Source: Acanthococcus lagerstroemiae (taxonomy: Eukaryota; Arthropoda; Insecta; Hemiptera; Eriococcidae). From it: a DNA stretch of 64,000 bases. Where the stretch lies: the NCBI GenBank assembly GCA_031841125.1, contig CM063114.1, positions 40,941,574 through 41,005,573 of the forward strand, read 5' to 3'. The position numbers and the translations under genes were made by a program. The first letter of the stretch is position 1. Every line of letters starts with the position of its first letter. Positions 32,940-44,689 of this stretch are shown here, in pieces. The notes beneath the pieces are model-generated. The model saw only the letters and a program-made list of their open reading frames with translations, was not told where the DNA came from and did not search any database.

Positions 32940-33490
32940 GCAAATGTATGGAAAGCTTTTTCGGCGCGAAAATTCATGGCAAGATCAGTATTAAAAAAAT
33001 GTAAGATATTACAAAATTTTGTACTGCCAATTTTAACGTATGGGGTCCAAACATGGACGTTGACAAAAACAAAAAAATGTAGGGTAGTTCAAAATTCAAC
33101 GGTAAGATGTATTATGGGTATTCGGTCGAGGGATAAAATTAATATAACAAAAATTAGGGAAAGAATGGGGATTATTGATACAGGATGTACATCAAAAAAA
33201 TTGAAATTCAAATTTGTAGGACATGTGGCTAGGGAGGTAGGGGAAAATTGGAGTAGAACAGCAACGGATTGGGTACCATATGACAAAAAGAGACGTAAGG
33301 GTAGACTAGCTACAAAGATGACTAGACAAAATTGTAAAATTTGTGGGTCGTCATTGGGTAAGTACAGCGCAAAAGTGGGGGGTACAGAAACGGGTGAAGG
33401 ATGTCTAGGCCCAAAGATGGGCGAACTAGCAAGGACGTATCTATTTAATTCAAGGCTGTAATAAAATAATAAAATACATAAATTATATCA
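32940..33490 (+). pseudogene. Non-LTR retrotransposon 3' fragment
   Basis: A 161-codon frame (32976-33461) carries the usual C-terminal pattern: ILQNFVLPILTYGVQTWTLT, RCIMGIRSRDKINITKIRER, FKFVGHVARE, then DWVPYDKKRRKGRLATKMTR. It ends with a TAATAAAATAATAAAATAC tail. The reverse-transcriptase core is missing, so it is 5'-truncated and dead. Confidence 0.75.
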
Positions 33491-33499
33491 TATCTATCA

Positions 33500-34913
33500 A
33501 CATCTACGAATTTTTTTTCAAACAATGTCAAACCTAATGTATTTTATTATTTTAAAGAGGGAGCGGTTTGAGGCACCAGTTCGTGATATTACCGAACAGA
33601 GTTGAATTTTTTAGGGGTTTACCTTCCAATCAAGAGGGCCAATAATCTGACCGGTACTTATGAAAGTAAAATAAAAAAATGTCATCTATTGCAAGTGGCT
33701 GACACTCTAATTTTCATATTAACCTGTCCAAGTCCCACTAGAGGCGTTCGTACGAGTATTGAAAAAGGGACATTTGCAATGTTTCCCATGATACGCAACT
33801 TCAAAATTTTCTGATTAATTATTAATTGAACGCAGAAATGAAACCATCGATCTTTAATTGTATTGATGAGAACCAAACGGAACTCATTTTACAACTTTTC
33901 AGAAGAAGCAAAAAACTGATTTATACAAAAACCAAAAGTTTGTCAAAAACACGGTTTAGAGCAGTGAAAAGGAACGACAAAAAACAATTTTTAAGGGAAT
34001 TGCGAGAAAAAAAATTCAAGAATATCTCAGATACAGCTGCTCAAAGTCGGACTTAGCCCCTTTTAGTTCTCAATCATTAACGCAACTAGGAATAACCCCT
34101 GGGAGAGGCTACACCAAAAAAAAAGTAAGTAGGAGAGTGAGTTTTATAGGAAACAATGAACACTTCAAATTACTTTGCTTAGTTACTAAGATTCTTTAAA
34201 AAATGCTTAGGGCTTTTATTTATTTATTTTTTATTATTTTTTTGGAGGGGGAGGGAGCTATAGCCTCATAGCCCCCCTTGGTTGCGGCTATGTTCTCAAG
34301 GTGACCAAAAGCGAATTTTACGTCTAGAAATTGCATGGGATTTTTTCCAACACTAAAGTATATAATTTTAGGCTTGATCCCATTTCAATTTAATAAATTC
34401 TCAGGAAGTGAGAAAAGAATGTCTATCGCCGAAAAAATTACGATTTTTTTTTTGACAAAAATCTCCAATTTTCGAATCAAAAACGTTTGGTACAAACACG
34501 GTTTTCGCTCAAGTATACTCAGGTTAGTAATATGACGTCATAGTAACAGGAGTGTATTATACTCTAATGGAAATTTCTATTGGGACTCGGAATCAAAGTG
34601 GCTGACATCTAGCGGATGTTTTGTGAACCCTCATTGAGTGATCATGGAGAAAAATGAAGCGGCATCGAAAAAGGGTCTTCGATCAATGTATTTCTCAGGA
34701 GACAAAGGATCTTTTTCCACGCAGTCAGAACATCATTCTGATAACTGATTAGGCACTTTTCATTTTTTACTTCACCGCACTTCTATTAATTTTGCTACCT
34801 GACACTTTAAATTTTTAATCGCAAGTTCATATATGTAGCTCCCTGCAATTCAAATTTGAAGCATGTCCGTCATTTCTTAATTTTATAATGATTTTTTGAA
34901 AAGCCTGTATTTC
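33500..34913. other. No gene recognised
   Basis: AT-rich. It includes (TTTA)n-like sequence near 34218-34240. No exon structure I can support. Confidence 0.35.
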
Positions 34914-34921
34914 CTTATTTC

Positions 34922-35606
34922 TAGGGATTCCAAAAATATGCTTTTGCATGTTTTTTTTTCTGTTGAAGTAGATAGGGAATATCCATGTTATTTTTGTGAT
35001 TCATAGAATTTCAAGAAGAATGAGCCACACTTGATCGAGCATATTTTGGCATATTTTGGGTGTAAAAGCATGTTTTAGCATATTTTCTGCTTTTTAGAGC
35101 ATATTCAAGAATATTTGGTCAATTTTCACAATTTTTTCGGAATATTTTCAATTTTTTCAATATTGCACTATCTTTATCTTCTAAGAAAATAAAACTGCCA
35201 CAACTGCGACTTATTTGTAAACCAAAAAATTTTTTCCGCAAAGTTTTCCGCCTATGTAGAACACTGTTATATGTATCCAGTGTTCGCCTATGAAAAATGA
35301 CTTTTTGCACGATAACTTTAGGACCTTTTTATTTTGTATATGTGACCCGCTGTGAGAAAACCAGGCTCATCATCACTTATCATCAATGATGATAAGCCTG
35401 GTTTTCTCACAGCGGGCCACAATCTGTCATCTCTCGATTTTCCTTTCAAAATGACACCCATATGGACCCATTATTATCACTTTAATCGGGAATATTTTGG
35501 CATATTTCAGGATTTTTAGGGAATATTTTAGCATATTTGACGAGAATAAAAGCATATTATAAGGGCATATTTTACCCCTTTTCAGAGTATATTTTTGGAA
35601 TCCCTA
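34922..35606. mobile_element. 685-bp hAT-like element with perfect 8-bp target duplication
   Basis: Ends TAGGGATTCCAAAAATAT (34922) and ATATTTTTGGAATCCCTA (to 35606) are inverted, and the same 8-mer CTTATTTC flanks both sides (34914-34921 and 35607-35614). Eight-base duplications and a (C/T)AGGG terminus are typical of hAT transposons. Subterminal sequence repeats GCATATTTTGGCATATTTT words. No transposase frame, so non-autonomous. Confidence 0.9.
35342..35420. repeat. 34-bp-arm hairpin inside the hAT-like element
   Basis: 35342-35375 and 35387-35420 are inverted copies with two differences, around an 11-nt loop. The arm includes CCGCTGTGAGAAAACCAGGC. Both differences would be G-U pairs in RNA from the minus strand. 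Confidence 0.85.
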
Positions 35607-35639
35607 CTTATTTCCATCTGTGATCACTCAACCTTTTAT

Positions 35640-36070
35640 TAGAAAGTGCACATTAGCGCTCCTACATTCCGTTCCACATCCCAATTAACAACACGGCTGC
35701 AGAGTGCAGACTGCAATCGCGCAGCTAAGATCAAGATCAATGAGCACATGGCTGGAAGAATGTCGGGTGAAGAGTCGAGCGTGTCGGGGGGAGGGGGCGT
35801 TACAGTTTTTGCTCAAGTATACCCATGGCTGTAAGAGGTCAAACTTGTAAGCATTGCAAATTAATCGGCTGCAGAATGCAGCCGCGCAGCCAAGATCAAG
35901 ATGAATGAGTACCTGACTAGAAGGAAAAATAATTTCCATGGAAATGTGGACCACTGAACTGAATTGTGGCCATGAAGAGCTAAACCATACTGACTCGTTT
36001 TCACGCAATGCACACATACTGAACTGAATTGTGAAATGAACTGGAATCAAGTTCAGTGTCGGTCGAATGA
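35640..36070. repeat. Degenerate repeated unit around GGCTGCAGA(G/A)TGCAG
   Basis: CGGCTGCAGAGTGCAGACTGC (35694) recurs as CGGCTGCAGAATGCAGCCGC (35868), each followed by CGCAGCnAAGATCAAGATnA. Related sequence lies near 29510. Confidence 0.55.
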
Positions 36071-38280
36071 GTGTCGGTCGGAAATAGGATGGGAGGCCCA
36101 GCCAACAGACATATCCATGTTAAAATAATAAATACAAAGTTAAAAAATATAACTTTTTGAAATTTTTCTTCAATTTTGATACAAAACTATGAAATTTTCG
36201 GATGCGACGTAGCCAGAAACTATATGTGAGCTGACAGGAGGAAAGGGACCTCAGCGCAAAAATGTAAATTTTACAGGAGAGCGGATAAACAAAATTGATA
36301 ACGTTTTCACGTTACGGAGACACTAAACTTTGAAGACTTACGGCCGTTCGGGAAATTTTTTTAGAATTTTCTCGTCAACACCACGCGAAAGAGCGTCCCT
36401 TTCTTCCTGTCAACTCACATTATCCCCGACGCGTGAGCGAAATTTCAACTACACCAGTCGGTCTGCCATGCCTCAATGCCTATCAGTTTCCGTCGCTAAC
36501 TCAAATCTGCCAATTTTGGACTTGACTACCAATAGTTCTCACCGATTCAATTAAAAATTATTACATTTCCAATGTTAATTTCCCATATAAAATTCGAATA
36601 CCAAATTTATCAAAAATAAGTTCTGTACAATCCGAGTAATATTTTTTAATTAAAGACTGGTAGTCTCTAAACCCATAGAACAAATTTCATTCGCCTGCGT
36701 CCGATGGATCATTCATAAGAAAATCTCAAAGTTGCGTACATTTTAACGGGGAAATTTTCATTCGTCTCTTTTTCAACTAGTTTTCCCTTCATCCGCTAGG
36801 TGGAGACTCTTAACCTGGGCAGACCAATTGCATTTTAGACTCCTCTCCAATGCTCCCTAATTAGCATAACAGGTGGGCTGGCACTTTCAATACAGGGACC
36901 AACTAGTTAGGGCACTAGCCCGACAATTTTTTCCGCTTTCTGCTGAATTTCAGCATTCGCCATCATCATATACATCACTAAATATGAGACATAAAATGAA
37001 TACGCATACATACCGGAGACATATTTCACAGATGTCTCGTGAGTTCCATTATCTAATCGCAATCTCTTTTTTCGTACTGGAATGTGATTATCAGATGCAC
37101 ACCAAGACGTCCATGAATATGAGTTTGGGAGGTAGGGCTGCGCTAAATCCATTGCGTTCATCCTCAGACGAACATGAATTTTCGGAAACGACGACCACTC
37201 CGCAAAAAACTAAATGGAACGTTTTATGGCACACGAATGCGATATGTACAACACGACTTAAATTCTCTATGGCACGAATATATAAGATAAAAAACCAATA
37301 GTTCGTAGTGGCTTTTAACTTAAATGTGTACATAAATTTACAAACCCATGAAATGAATAAGCCATTTACAAGGGCGGATCTTTACTATTTTTCTCTGGGC
37401 ATTCCGAATGCGGTATTTGTAGAAAGGCCATTTTGACGACTGTTTCGAACGTATTCATAAAACAATTAATGTTCTTTAAAAACGAATCACTAAACATAGC
37501 CTCAACGGAGGAAAGTTCACTTTTTAAAAAGTCTATTCTTCTTCTTCTTCTTCCCTTTCCTTCTTTCTCAATAGCGAACTTTGAGAAGTTCAGTGAACGA
37601 GGAAAGCGCAAAGTTTCAGCGAACTAGAAGCATTCGATGATTTACGTAACGATGTCGTGTCCTCCATATTATCCATCGTAAAAGTGAAAAACCGATAGCC
37701 AATCAGAACACTCTGGAACACACAAAATAAAAGAACGTTAATGACTCGAGTTCGTTTTAATTGCATGCTACATTAAGTGGGGAAAATGGGGGTGTTAATA
37801 GGGATGAGCATCTGGATAAAAAAATGTACGATCCACGAGACCCTGATCATTTGATAACTATCTGTATATCCGTGACCCATTATCTAGATCAACTTTCAAT
37901 GATTCGGCTGATAAATTCTCATATCTTGGTTAAGATCATGCGAAAATCAATATAAGAAATTTGTAATTCCCAGAGAAATTACTGAAATAAGAGAATTCTG
38001 TCCATCTCCCCTACCCTAGTCTCAGATTCCGAAGTTTCTTCCTAAGCGGGGAGGGAGAGTGGTGGATCCAGAAATCAATCACAGGAGGGGCAATCCGAAA
38101 CGAATAGTAATTAGGTGAATTTTGTTTCCACCACACCCCCGCCCCCAACCCATCGACCATCGAGTGTTCAAATTAACTTCACGACTTCAAGACAGCAACT
38201 TGAATTTTTCAACTTTTAGCACAAATTTTTTACTAATAGGCAGTTAGTAAAATTCTTACATGGAACTAACCATAGTAACA
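36071..38280. other. No gene recognised
   Basis: Several frames of 60-140 codons exist, but none shows family similarity, codon bias or splice logic. A (CTT)n tract lies at 37530-37553. Confidence 0.35.
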
Positions 38281-38289
38281 ACCACCATG

Positions 38290-38737
38290 ATACTTCTAAA
38301 CTACGCAATTTTATTAAGAATTTATTTTTTGAAAATTTCCTGACTTTTCCCTGATTTTCAGTTTTTCCAGGAAAGTGGCCATACCCTGCTTTCAACAAGT
38401 AATTTTCTCATTTTATTCTTGATATGAAGCTGTGCGCTATCGACAGCATAGCCACTTTTTTTTAAAGAATAATTTTTCCAGACTTTTCCCGGGTTTCCTG
38501 ACCAATTCTCCCTCACATTTCTTTCAGCTAGGATTGTACACAGCATTGAGAATACTTACTATTTGAGATCAAATTCGATATTCATTGACAACTATCAAAA
38601 TTGTGTATGTTTGTTCTTTAATTCTCATTATTCTCGAAAAATTCCTTGATTTCGATCAAAATTATAGCAATTCCCTGGCTTTTCCAGATTAACAAAATTC
38701 TCTAACTTTTCCGGTTTTCCAGAAAGTAGCTACCCTG
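38290..38737. mobile_element. Cluster of TTTCC(C/A)TGACTTTTCC half-elements
   Basis: Two blocks end in GGAAAGTGGCCATACCCTG (38389) and GAAAGTAGCTACCCTG (38737), and a third TTCC-rich piece lies at 38446-38515. They are like the right half of the 50653-50948 element. Confidence 0.55.
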
Positions 38738-39065
38738 TATCGAGTTTATCCGATACCTTGGATAACCTTACCCCGTCAATCATTTTCGAAGCTTTTTCGA
38801 TATAAATTTTCCCCTCTAACAGGGGCAATTACCCCTTGCTGCGACGTCTGGGTAAGGGCAGGATTTCGCAATGAATCATACGAGATTTTCCCTCTCAATA
38901 ACCTGGATTGGACTTCCTCTAAAATAGAGAGAAAGACGAGTGAGCACCGTAAGCATGAGCATATGCTATGCCGCCATTTTTATCCTTCCATTCCACCCGT
39001 GACGGCTTGCAATACCTTCCGCAATTAGAGCACCTAGAAACACACCGAATACTAAAGCTCTAGAT

Positions 39066-39200
39066 AGGAGCGTACAATCGTCCGCCATTTTGAATCCAAC
39101 TGCGCCCGTCGATGCCGAATTGACTATGCTGTACGCTCCGCATAGTCGGATTCGGCATCCACGGGCAAGGTTGAAGTCAAAATGGAGGACGATCGTACTT
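39066..39200. mobile_element. Hairpin repeat, copy E
   Basis: 39070-39120 pairs with about 39150-39200. It includes ATCGTCCGCCATTTTGAATC and the core GCGCCCGTCGATGCCGAATT. First of three consecutive copies. Confidence 0.8.
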
Positions 39201-39227
39201 ACACGAAGTACAAAGAGCTCTACGAAT

Positions 39228-39357
39228 ACTGACATCCGCCATTTTGAGTCGCTTGGTGCCCGAGGATTTACAATTCACTACGCGGAACGTTTTGCATATC
39301 GAACTGTGAATCATCAGGCACTAAGCGAGTCAAAATGGTGGATGTCACAATGTCAGT
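39228..39357. mobile_element. Hairpin repeat, copy F
   Basis: ACATCCGCCATTTTGAGTCG (39231) pairs with CGAGTCAAAATGGTGGATGT (39326). The centre has lost most of the CCCGTCGATG core. Confidence 0.78.
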
Positions 39358-39401
39358 AGTTGAGCGTTTCTAGATGCTCTAGCGCGACTAAAGCACTAGA
39401 T

Positions 39402-39540
39402 ACCCGAGTATGGTCATACGCCATCTTGAGTCCAACCGCGCCCGTCGATGCCGAATTGACTATGGGGTACGCTCCGCATAGTCGGATTCGGCATCGACGG
39501 GCGCGTTTGGACTCAAGATGGCGTATGACCATACTTGGGT
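39402..39540. mobile_element. Hairpin repeat, copy G (best preserved)
   Basis: About 60 bp of each arm pair with very few mismatches: TATGGTCATACGCCATCTTG, AGTCCAACCGCGCCCGTCG and ATGCCGAATTGACTATG on the left, with complements ending at 39540. The loop is about 13 bp. A half-copy follows at 39588. Confidence 0.88.
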
Positions 39541-39599
39541 CTGTAGCGCACTCCGCGACGTGTTCGCTTGGCGGAAAAAGTAAGAATAAAATGGCGGCT

Positions 39600-41515
39600 C
39601 AGCATACCCGTGGTTATAAAGCTCTACTGTATTCTAAGTTTTGGATGGCTTGGTTGTTTCCTAGCAAATTGCGGAAGGGAGCTGCCTGCTGTCCTCCATG
39701 CTGCCTATTTGCTCTCATTCGTGTTTCGACGTCACACTAATACATCAACATTTTACAAAACGAATTTTTCGGTCATTCGTTGCGGGTCGCTCATGTCTTC
39801 CAAGTAGCGGAGATTTTTAAAATTCCGAACACGTATTATTGGTGTGTTAAAAACCGTACAAGCAGATTTAAATAATCACCTACGCCTTCCGTATGAACAT
39901 TTTGTTCTAAATTGTGGTAACTTCGTATTAAACCCACTACTATCCTCTTTATTATTTGTACTTCCTTTCTAATCTCATATTACTGTATCTATTGTAGCGT
40001 GGTTTTCCTCTTAAATGAATGTTAATTAGCATTCAATGACGTTTTATTAGCAGTAGTGAAGAAAATGATGTTGACACAACATTATGATACATAATCGGAC
40101 GGTGCTAAGACTCAATTATTTTAACATGACCTATCGTAAATCTTTTTTTCTCTCTCTCTCTTTCTGGTCTTCCGTTTCAGCATTCTTGAGCTGTCGCGAA
40201 AATGAAACACAAAGTAATAAAAATTATCTCGAGGTTGGAAAAATGATCTGACAGTAGATTGGATCGAACTTTCGCATCAGAGCAGAAACGTGGGTTGGCG
40301 GCTTTCGTACCACGAATCTTAGTTGGGGAGAGGTTTTCGAGTCGAACGTCCAATGAATTCACTTTTGACCTCTCACGGCTCGGCTTTATTTATATGAACG
40401 TTTTCTACTAACAGCCACAGGGCTTCACTTCCGGATTATAAAGCTATATAGTGTTGCAAAGAACTGTAAACCAGTGCGTGCTCCCTTCAGCTAGCAAAAC
40501 TCGATCAATTTCCGATACAGAAAAAGTGACAAACGTGACAAGTAACCAAATAATTTCATTTTCGGGATCTACGCGATTGCCGGACAGGCGATCTAAATGC
40601 ATTCAGTTTTAGGTCCCTTCTCGCGGACATTCGTCAATTCACATAAACCAAAATCTTCGACTAAGGCCGATTTACAATAAAGAAAGGCACAAATTAAGAT
40701 ACCGAGGCAACCAATTAAGACTTCCTCTTTAAATTTTAAAATAAAATACAGTCAGCAAGTTAATACGTCATAGCTTCACTCCAGCCATAAAACTTGTGAA
40801 ACATCACATTAATAGATTCCTCATCATGCAGTACTTTGTCCAGTTAGCTGAAAAGGATCATTTTAGCAAAGTCTTCCAAATTTTAAGCAAGTCGAAGGAT
40901 TTCAGGGGCGCTTTTTAATCCGGTCCAGTTCCGTATATTCTGTAACCACGACAGCGAAGAAAAAAGTGTCCTCCAAACTTTGAAATATGGACATACGTTT
41001 AGGAATTGAAATAGCTACCCACTTAAGGCACATGGGCCAAATGTGGCCACAATATGGCCACGTTTGAACATTAATACGCTGTAAACTTCGAGAAACTAAA
41101 GAAATACCTAGGGCACGAAAAATTATGTAAACAGCTATATTATTCGAGTATCAATTTTTGCTGGTAAATTAATCCCATGTCTTGAGAATTCCTGAAAAAT
41201 AAGTCCGTGGCTATAGTTCTAAAAACTGGCTTTTTGTACTGGTTTAACAACAGAAGTTGAATTGAAAATAGTATATTGGTAGTAAGTATTATAATTTGCG
41301 ATGGAAAATTGACTCAGTCGACTTAAACAGACATAAAAGTAAGTAAATTGAGTTTAAGCATCATCGCATTCGCGTTTCAAAATTTACTACTATAAGTCCA
41401 ACTTCGGAACCGGAACTGACCGTTTTTCTAAACGTGGCCGTCTAGCAATTTTCAATCCTTTTTTTTTTAACAACTGTCAACAACTGGTATGGTGGGACGT
41501 ATGACGATGCACGCA
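39600..41515. other. No gene recognised
   Basis: AT-rich, with a (CT)n tract near 40145-40163. A minus-strand frame at 40362-40177 has no family resemblance. Confidence 0.35.
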
Positions 41516-41519
41516 TGCC

Positions 41520-41790
41520 AAAGTGGCCTCTGAGACACCGCACCTCCGGCACCGGAAACTACCCTTTCGGGCATCGCATCAGTACCGAGGGGCTGCTCTC
41601 AACCCGAGCCCTGGAATCCGCCCTTTCGAGCATTACCTCAGAGACGTCGGGGAGGCTGCCAGGGCTGTCTTAGCCCTCTTCACTTCTGGCCAAAAAACCG
41701 GCCTAGGTTGAATCTGGCGAGTTGCTACGTGGGATCGACCCGGGAGCTCCGGATTCCGAGACCAACGCGCTATCCACTCAGCCAACCAGA
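41520..41790 (-). mobile_element. tRNA-derived SINE, copy 1 (long)
   Basis: Read on the minus strand it begins TTGGCTGAGTGGATAGCGCG (A-box-like) followed by a CCCGGGTCGATCC B-box-like stretch, then about 200 bp of body with CTCGAAAGGGCGGATTCCAG. It matches copy 2 at 45.26 kb and is about 60 bp longer at the 3' end. Its head begins about 40 bp after the tail of the adjacent non-LTR element, in the same orientation. Confidence 0.8.
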
Positions 41791-41799
41791 ACAACTATA

Positions 41800-43620
41800 T
41801 ACATTTATACATTTTATTTTATTTACAGTTTTGAGTATGGGTAGATGGACTGCCATCAGCTTCCTACTCTGCCCCATTTTTGAGCATAGGCCTCCGTTAG
41901 TTCCCTCCATTTGTCTCTATCGTATGTGAGGTTTGGCCACCCTACACCCAAAACTCTTGTGAATTCGTCTCGCCATCTAGTAGTTGGCCTCCCCCTTCTT
42001 CTTTTATGGTCATACGGAGTCCAGAAGGTTGTTTGTGCGTTCCATTTCTTCTGACTATCTCTAACCAGGTGCCCAGCATATTTCTATTTTAATTTCACTA
42101 TGTGAGGTCCCGAATTTTCAATTTGTGTTTTAATTTTGCAATTCTAACTCGATCTTGAATTTTGATATTGAGGATACTTCTCATCATTGAGTTTTGCATT
42201 ATTTGGAACTTTTTCATCACACTTGTTAATGACCATGTTTGGGCTCAGTAGCCACCACTGGGAACACACAGCTTTCCAGGAATTTTGATTTATTCTCTAA
42301 TGACGTTTTTCCTTCAAAAATCTGTTTCAAAGCCCAAAATGATTTCCACGAATTTATCTTTCTTTCACTAATTTCTTTTGGTTTCCTATTTTCAAACGAG
42401 ATTATTTGGCCCAAATATTTATACTCATTCACCTTTTCAATTTGTGTATTCCCAGACAGCAGTATCCCATTCCCATTCCTTTATTGAGTCATTATTTTGT
42501 TTTTTGACATGTTTATTTCTAGGCCTACTTTCCTACTTTCTCTAGCTAGGTTCTTTATCATTACCGAAATTCCTTCATTGTTTTTTCAAAATAATACGAC
42601 GTCATCAGCAAATCTTAGGTTCGTTTGCAGTCTACCATTTACGTTTATCCCCTCTTTTCCCAGCTTAGTTTACTGAAGACAGACATTTAACGAAAGAGGG
42701 TCTTCCTGTCCAACCCCCCTTTCAATTGGGAATGCTTCTCCTTTTACATCTAATGATACGTTCGACTTTTGAGTTTTTGTATAAATTTTCCAACATGTTT
42801 ATTATTTCTGAGGGAACCCCTTGTGTTGCTAATACTAACCAAGCACTGTGGTGGTAAATCGTATCAACAGGCTTATCAAAATCTACAAATGCTAAGGTAA
42901 CGCTGATGCCATATTCATTAGTTTTCTCTATTACATGATTTATCGTTTGTAGATGGTCCGCAGTTGAAAATTTCCTCCGGAATCCTGCTCGCTCATCTGA
43001 CTGCCTTGCGTATAAAATATTGTAAACTCTTTCTTTCATAATTTTCCTAAAGACTTTCCCAATGTTTGCTGAAAGGCTAATAATGCGATCATTATTAATA
43101 TTATTACGATTGCCTTTCCTAAATAGAAGAATGATTTCTGACTCACCCTATTGTGATGGTGTGTTACCTGTTTTTAATATTGTATTAAACACATTGGTCA
43201 AGGGCTTTGCTATTGTATCGGCAATCACTTTTAAAATTCGTTTTCTATTAAGTCTGGCACAGGAGTTTTCCCAGTTTTAACTTCTTGAAGAGCTTTCTTT
43301 ACCTCTTCTTTCAGGAATGGTAGACATCCTTATTACATATATGTATGTCCTCTCCAATCCTCCCTCGGACTCCCATTTGTTTCTTCCTCCTTTTTAAAGC
43401 TATATAACGATTTTTAGAAGTTGGTAGCTCTTCTCACAATTTCCCTCCTGTCATACACTAGTGAACCCTTATCATCTTTTACATTAGGGAGCAAGTATAT
43501 ACCTCTGCTTAGTTCTTTTTTAGGTTTTTTAATTGACCAGGTCCCTTCTAGGATTTCTTTCAACTTCTTTTCTTCGAAATTTTTTACATCCTGCCTTAGT
43601 TAGTTCAACCCTAGCCAAAC
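41800..43620 (-). pseudogene. Non-LTR retrotransposon, degenerate RT and C-terminal region
   Basis: Minus-strand pieces in order: LVYDRREIVRRATNF (~43.45 kb), FLKEEVKKALQEVKTGKTPV (~43.3 kb), then 43039-42722 with SDERAGFRRKFSTADHLQTI and LAFVDFDKPVDT (a decayed catalytic F-D block), LRFADDVVLF near 42610 (the RT active-site block), VNEYKYLGQIISFENRKPKE (42432 on), and RDKWRELTEAYAQKW at the 3' end. Many stops and frameshifts. An AATAAAATAAAATG tail ends near 41800. Confidence 0.82.
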
Positions 43621-43755
43621 CTGATCTGCAGCCTGACTGCTTCAGGAGAAATCATTTTTGAATTAAAGCTTTAATGCTGATTACATTTATAAATACTAGG
43701 CGGATAATGTCTCCTCTGGGCGGAAAGGTAAACCTCTGAAAATTTCAAGTACATA

Positions 43756-44682
43756 GGCTGTCGCTAAGTAACTGAGACTAAAATTCGTACGGCCCACCAA
43801 CGCTACCTATCGGCGTTTCAACGCAGTAGGGGGATTAATTTGGTTCATTAGCTATCGATTGAGACCACGCCGAGCTTATTTGATTGAAAAATCGCTGTTC
43901 CAGACCAATTTGGAAAAAACCATACGCGTTGACCCCTACCGGTTTTTTAAAGATTTTTTTTAAGAAGGAAAAAAGCATACAATTACAAAATTATTTATTA
44001 ATCATAATTTTCATTAAGTACACGAATATCTTTCTCAAAATAAGCGCCATTCATGGCTATACATCAGGAGTCCATTCGTTCTTGCCATTTATCAAACGTT
44101 TTCGCATATTCCACCGCCGGTAAGGAGGAGAAAAACATCTGCGCCGCGATGATGACTTCTAAAGAAATCACAATTCACCCCTACCCCCGTATAGTCCTGA
44201 CCTCGCCCCCTGCGACTTTTGGTTAGTTCCTCAACTAAAGGCAGCCTCACGGGGTCTTCAATTCAACACGAATCAAGAAGTCGCATCACTGCGACGCAGA
44301 TGTTTTTCTCCTCCTTACCGGCGGTGGAATATGCGAAAATGTTTGATAAATGGCAAGAACGAATGGACTCCTGATGTATAGCCACAAATGGCGCTTATTT
44401 TGAAGAAGATATTCGTGTACTCAATGAAAATGATGATTAATAAAAAAATGTTGTAATGGTATGCTTTTTTCCTTCTTTAAAAAAATCTTTAAAAAATCTG
44501 TAGGGATCAATGCATATGGTTTCTTTCAAATTGGTCTGGAACAGCGATTTTTCAATCAAATGAGCTCAGCGTGGTCTCAATCGATAGCTAATGAATTAAG
44601 TTATCCCCCTACTGCGTTGAAACGCCGATAGGTAGCGTTGGTTGGCCGTACGAATTTTAGTCTCAGTTACTTGGCGACAACC
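43756..44682. mobile_element. Palindromic mariner-derived element with TA target duplications
   Basis: Two arms of about 375 bp (43756-44135 and about 44300-44682) are inverted copies. Ends read GGCTGTCGCTAAGTAACTGA on the left and the complement of GGTTGTCGCCAAGTAACTGA on the right, each flanked by TA (43754-43755, 44683-44684). The centre and right arm carry a decayed mariner transposase C-terminus on the plus strand: PDLAPCDFW-like sequence near 44197, QLKAASRGLQFNTNQEVASL, YAKMFDKWQERMDS. The left arm carries the mirror copy. The 5' half and catalytic core are missing. Confidence 0.85.
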
Positions 44683-44689
44683 TATTTAG

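Noticed and set aside
36330..36570. Possible upstream minus-strand gemini exon ending CGGCC|GTAAGT
   Set aside because: Strong donor but no coherent coding frame or start; the 18.8-kb candidate fits phase better.
36873..37301. 142-codon plus-strand frame
   Set aside because: No recognisable domain, composition bias or splice context; longest-by-chance frames of this size are expected in 64 kb.
43420..43603. Plus-strand frame near 43.5 kb
   Set aside because: Antisense of the decayed non-LTR element on the minus strand.
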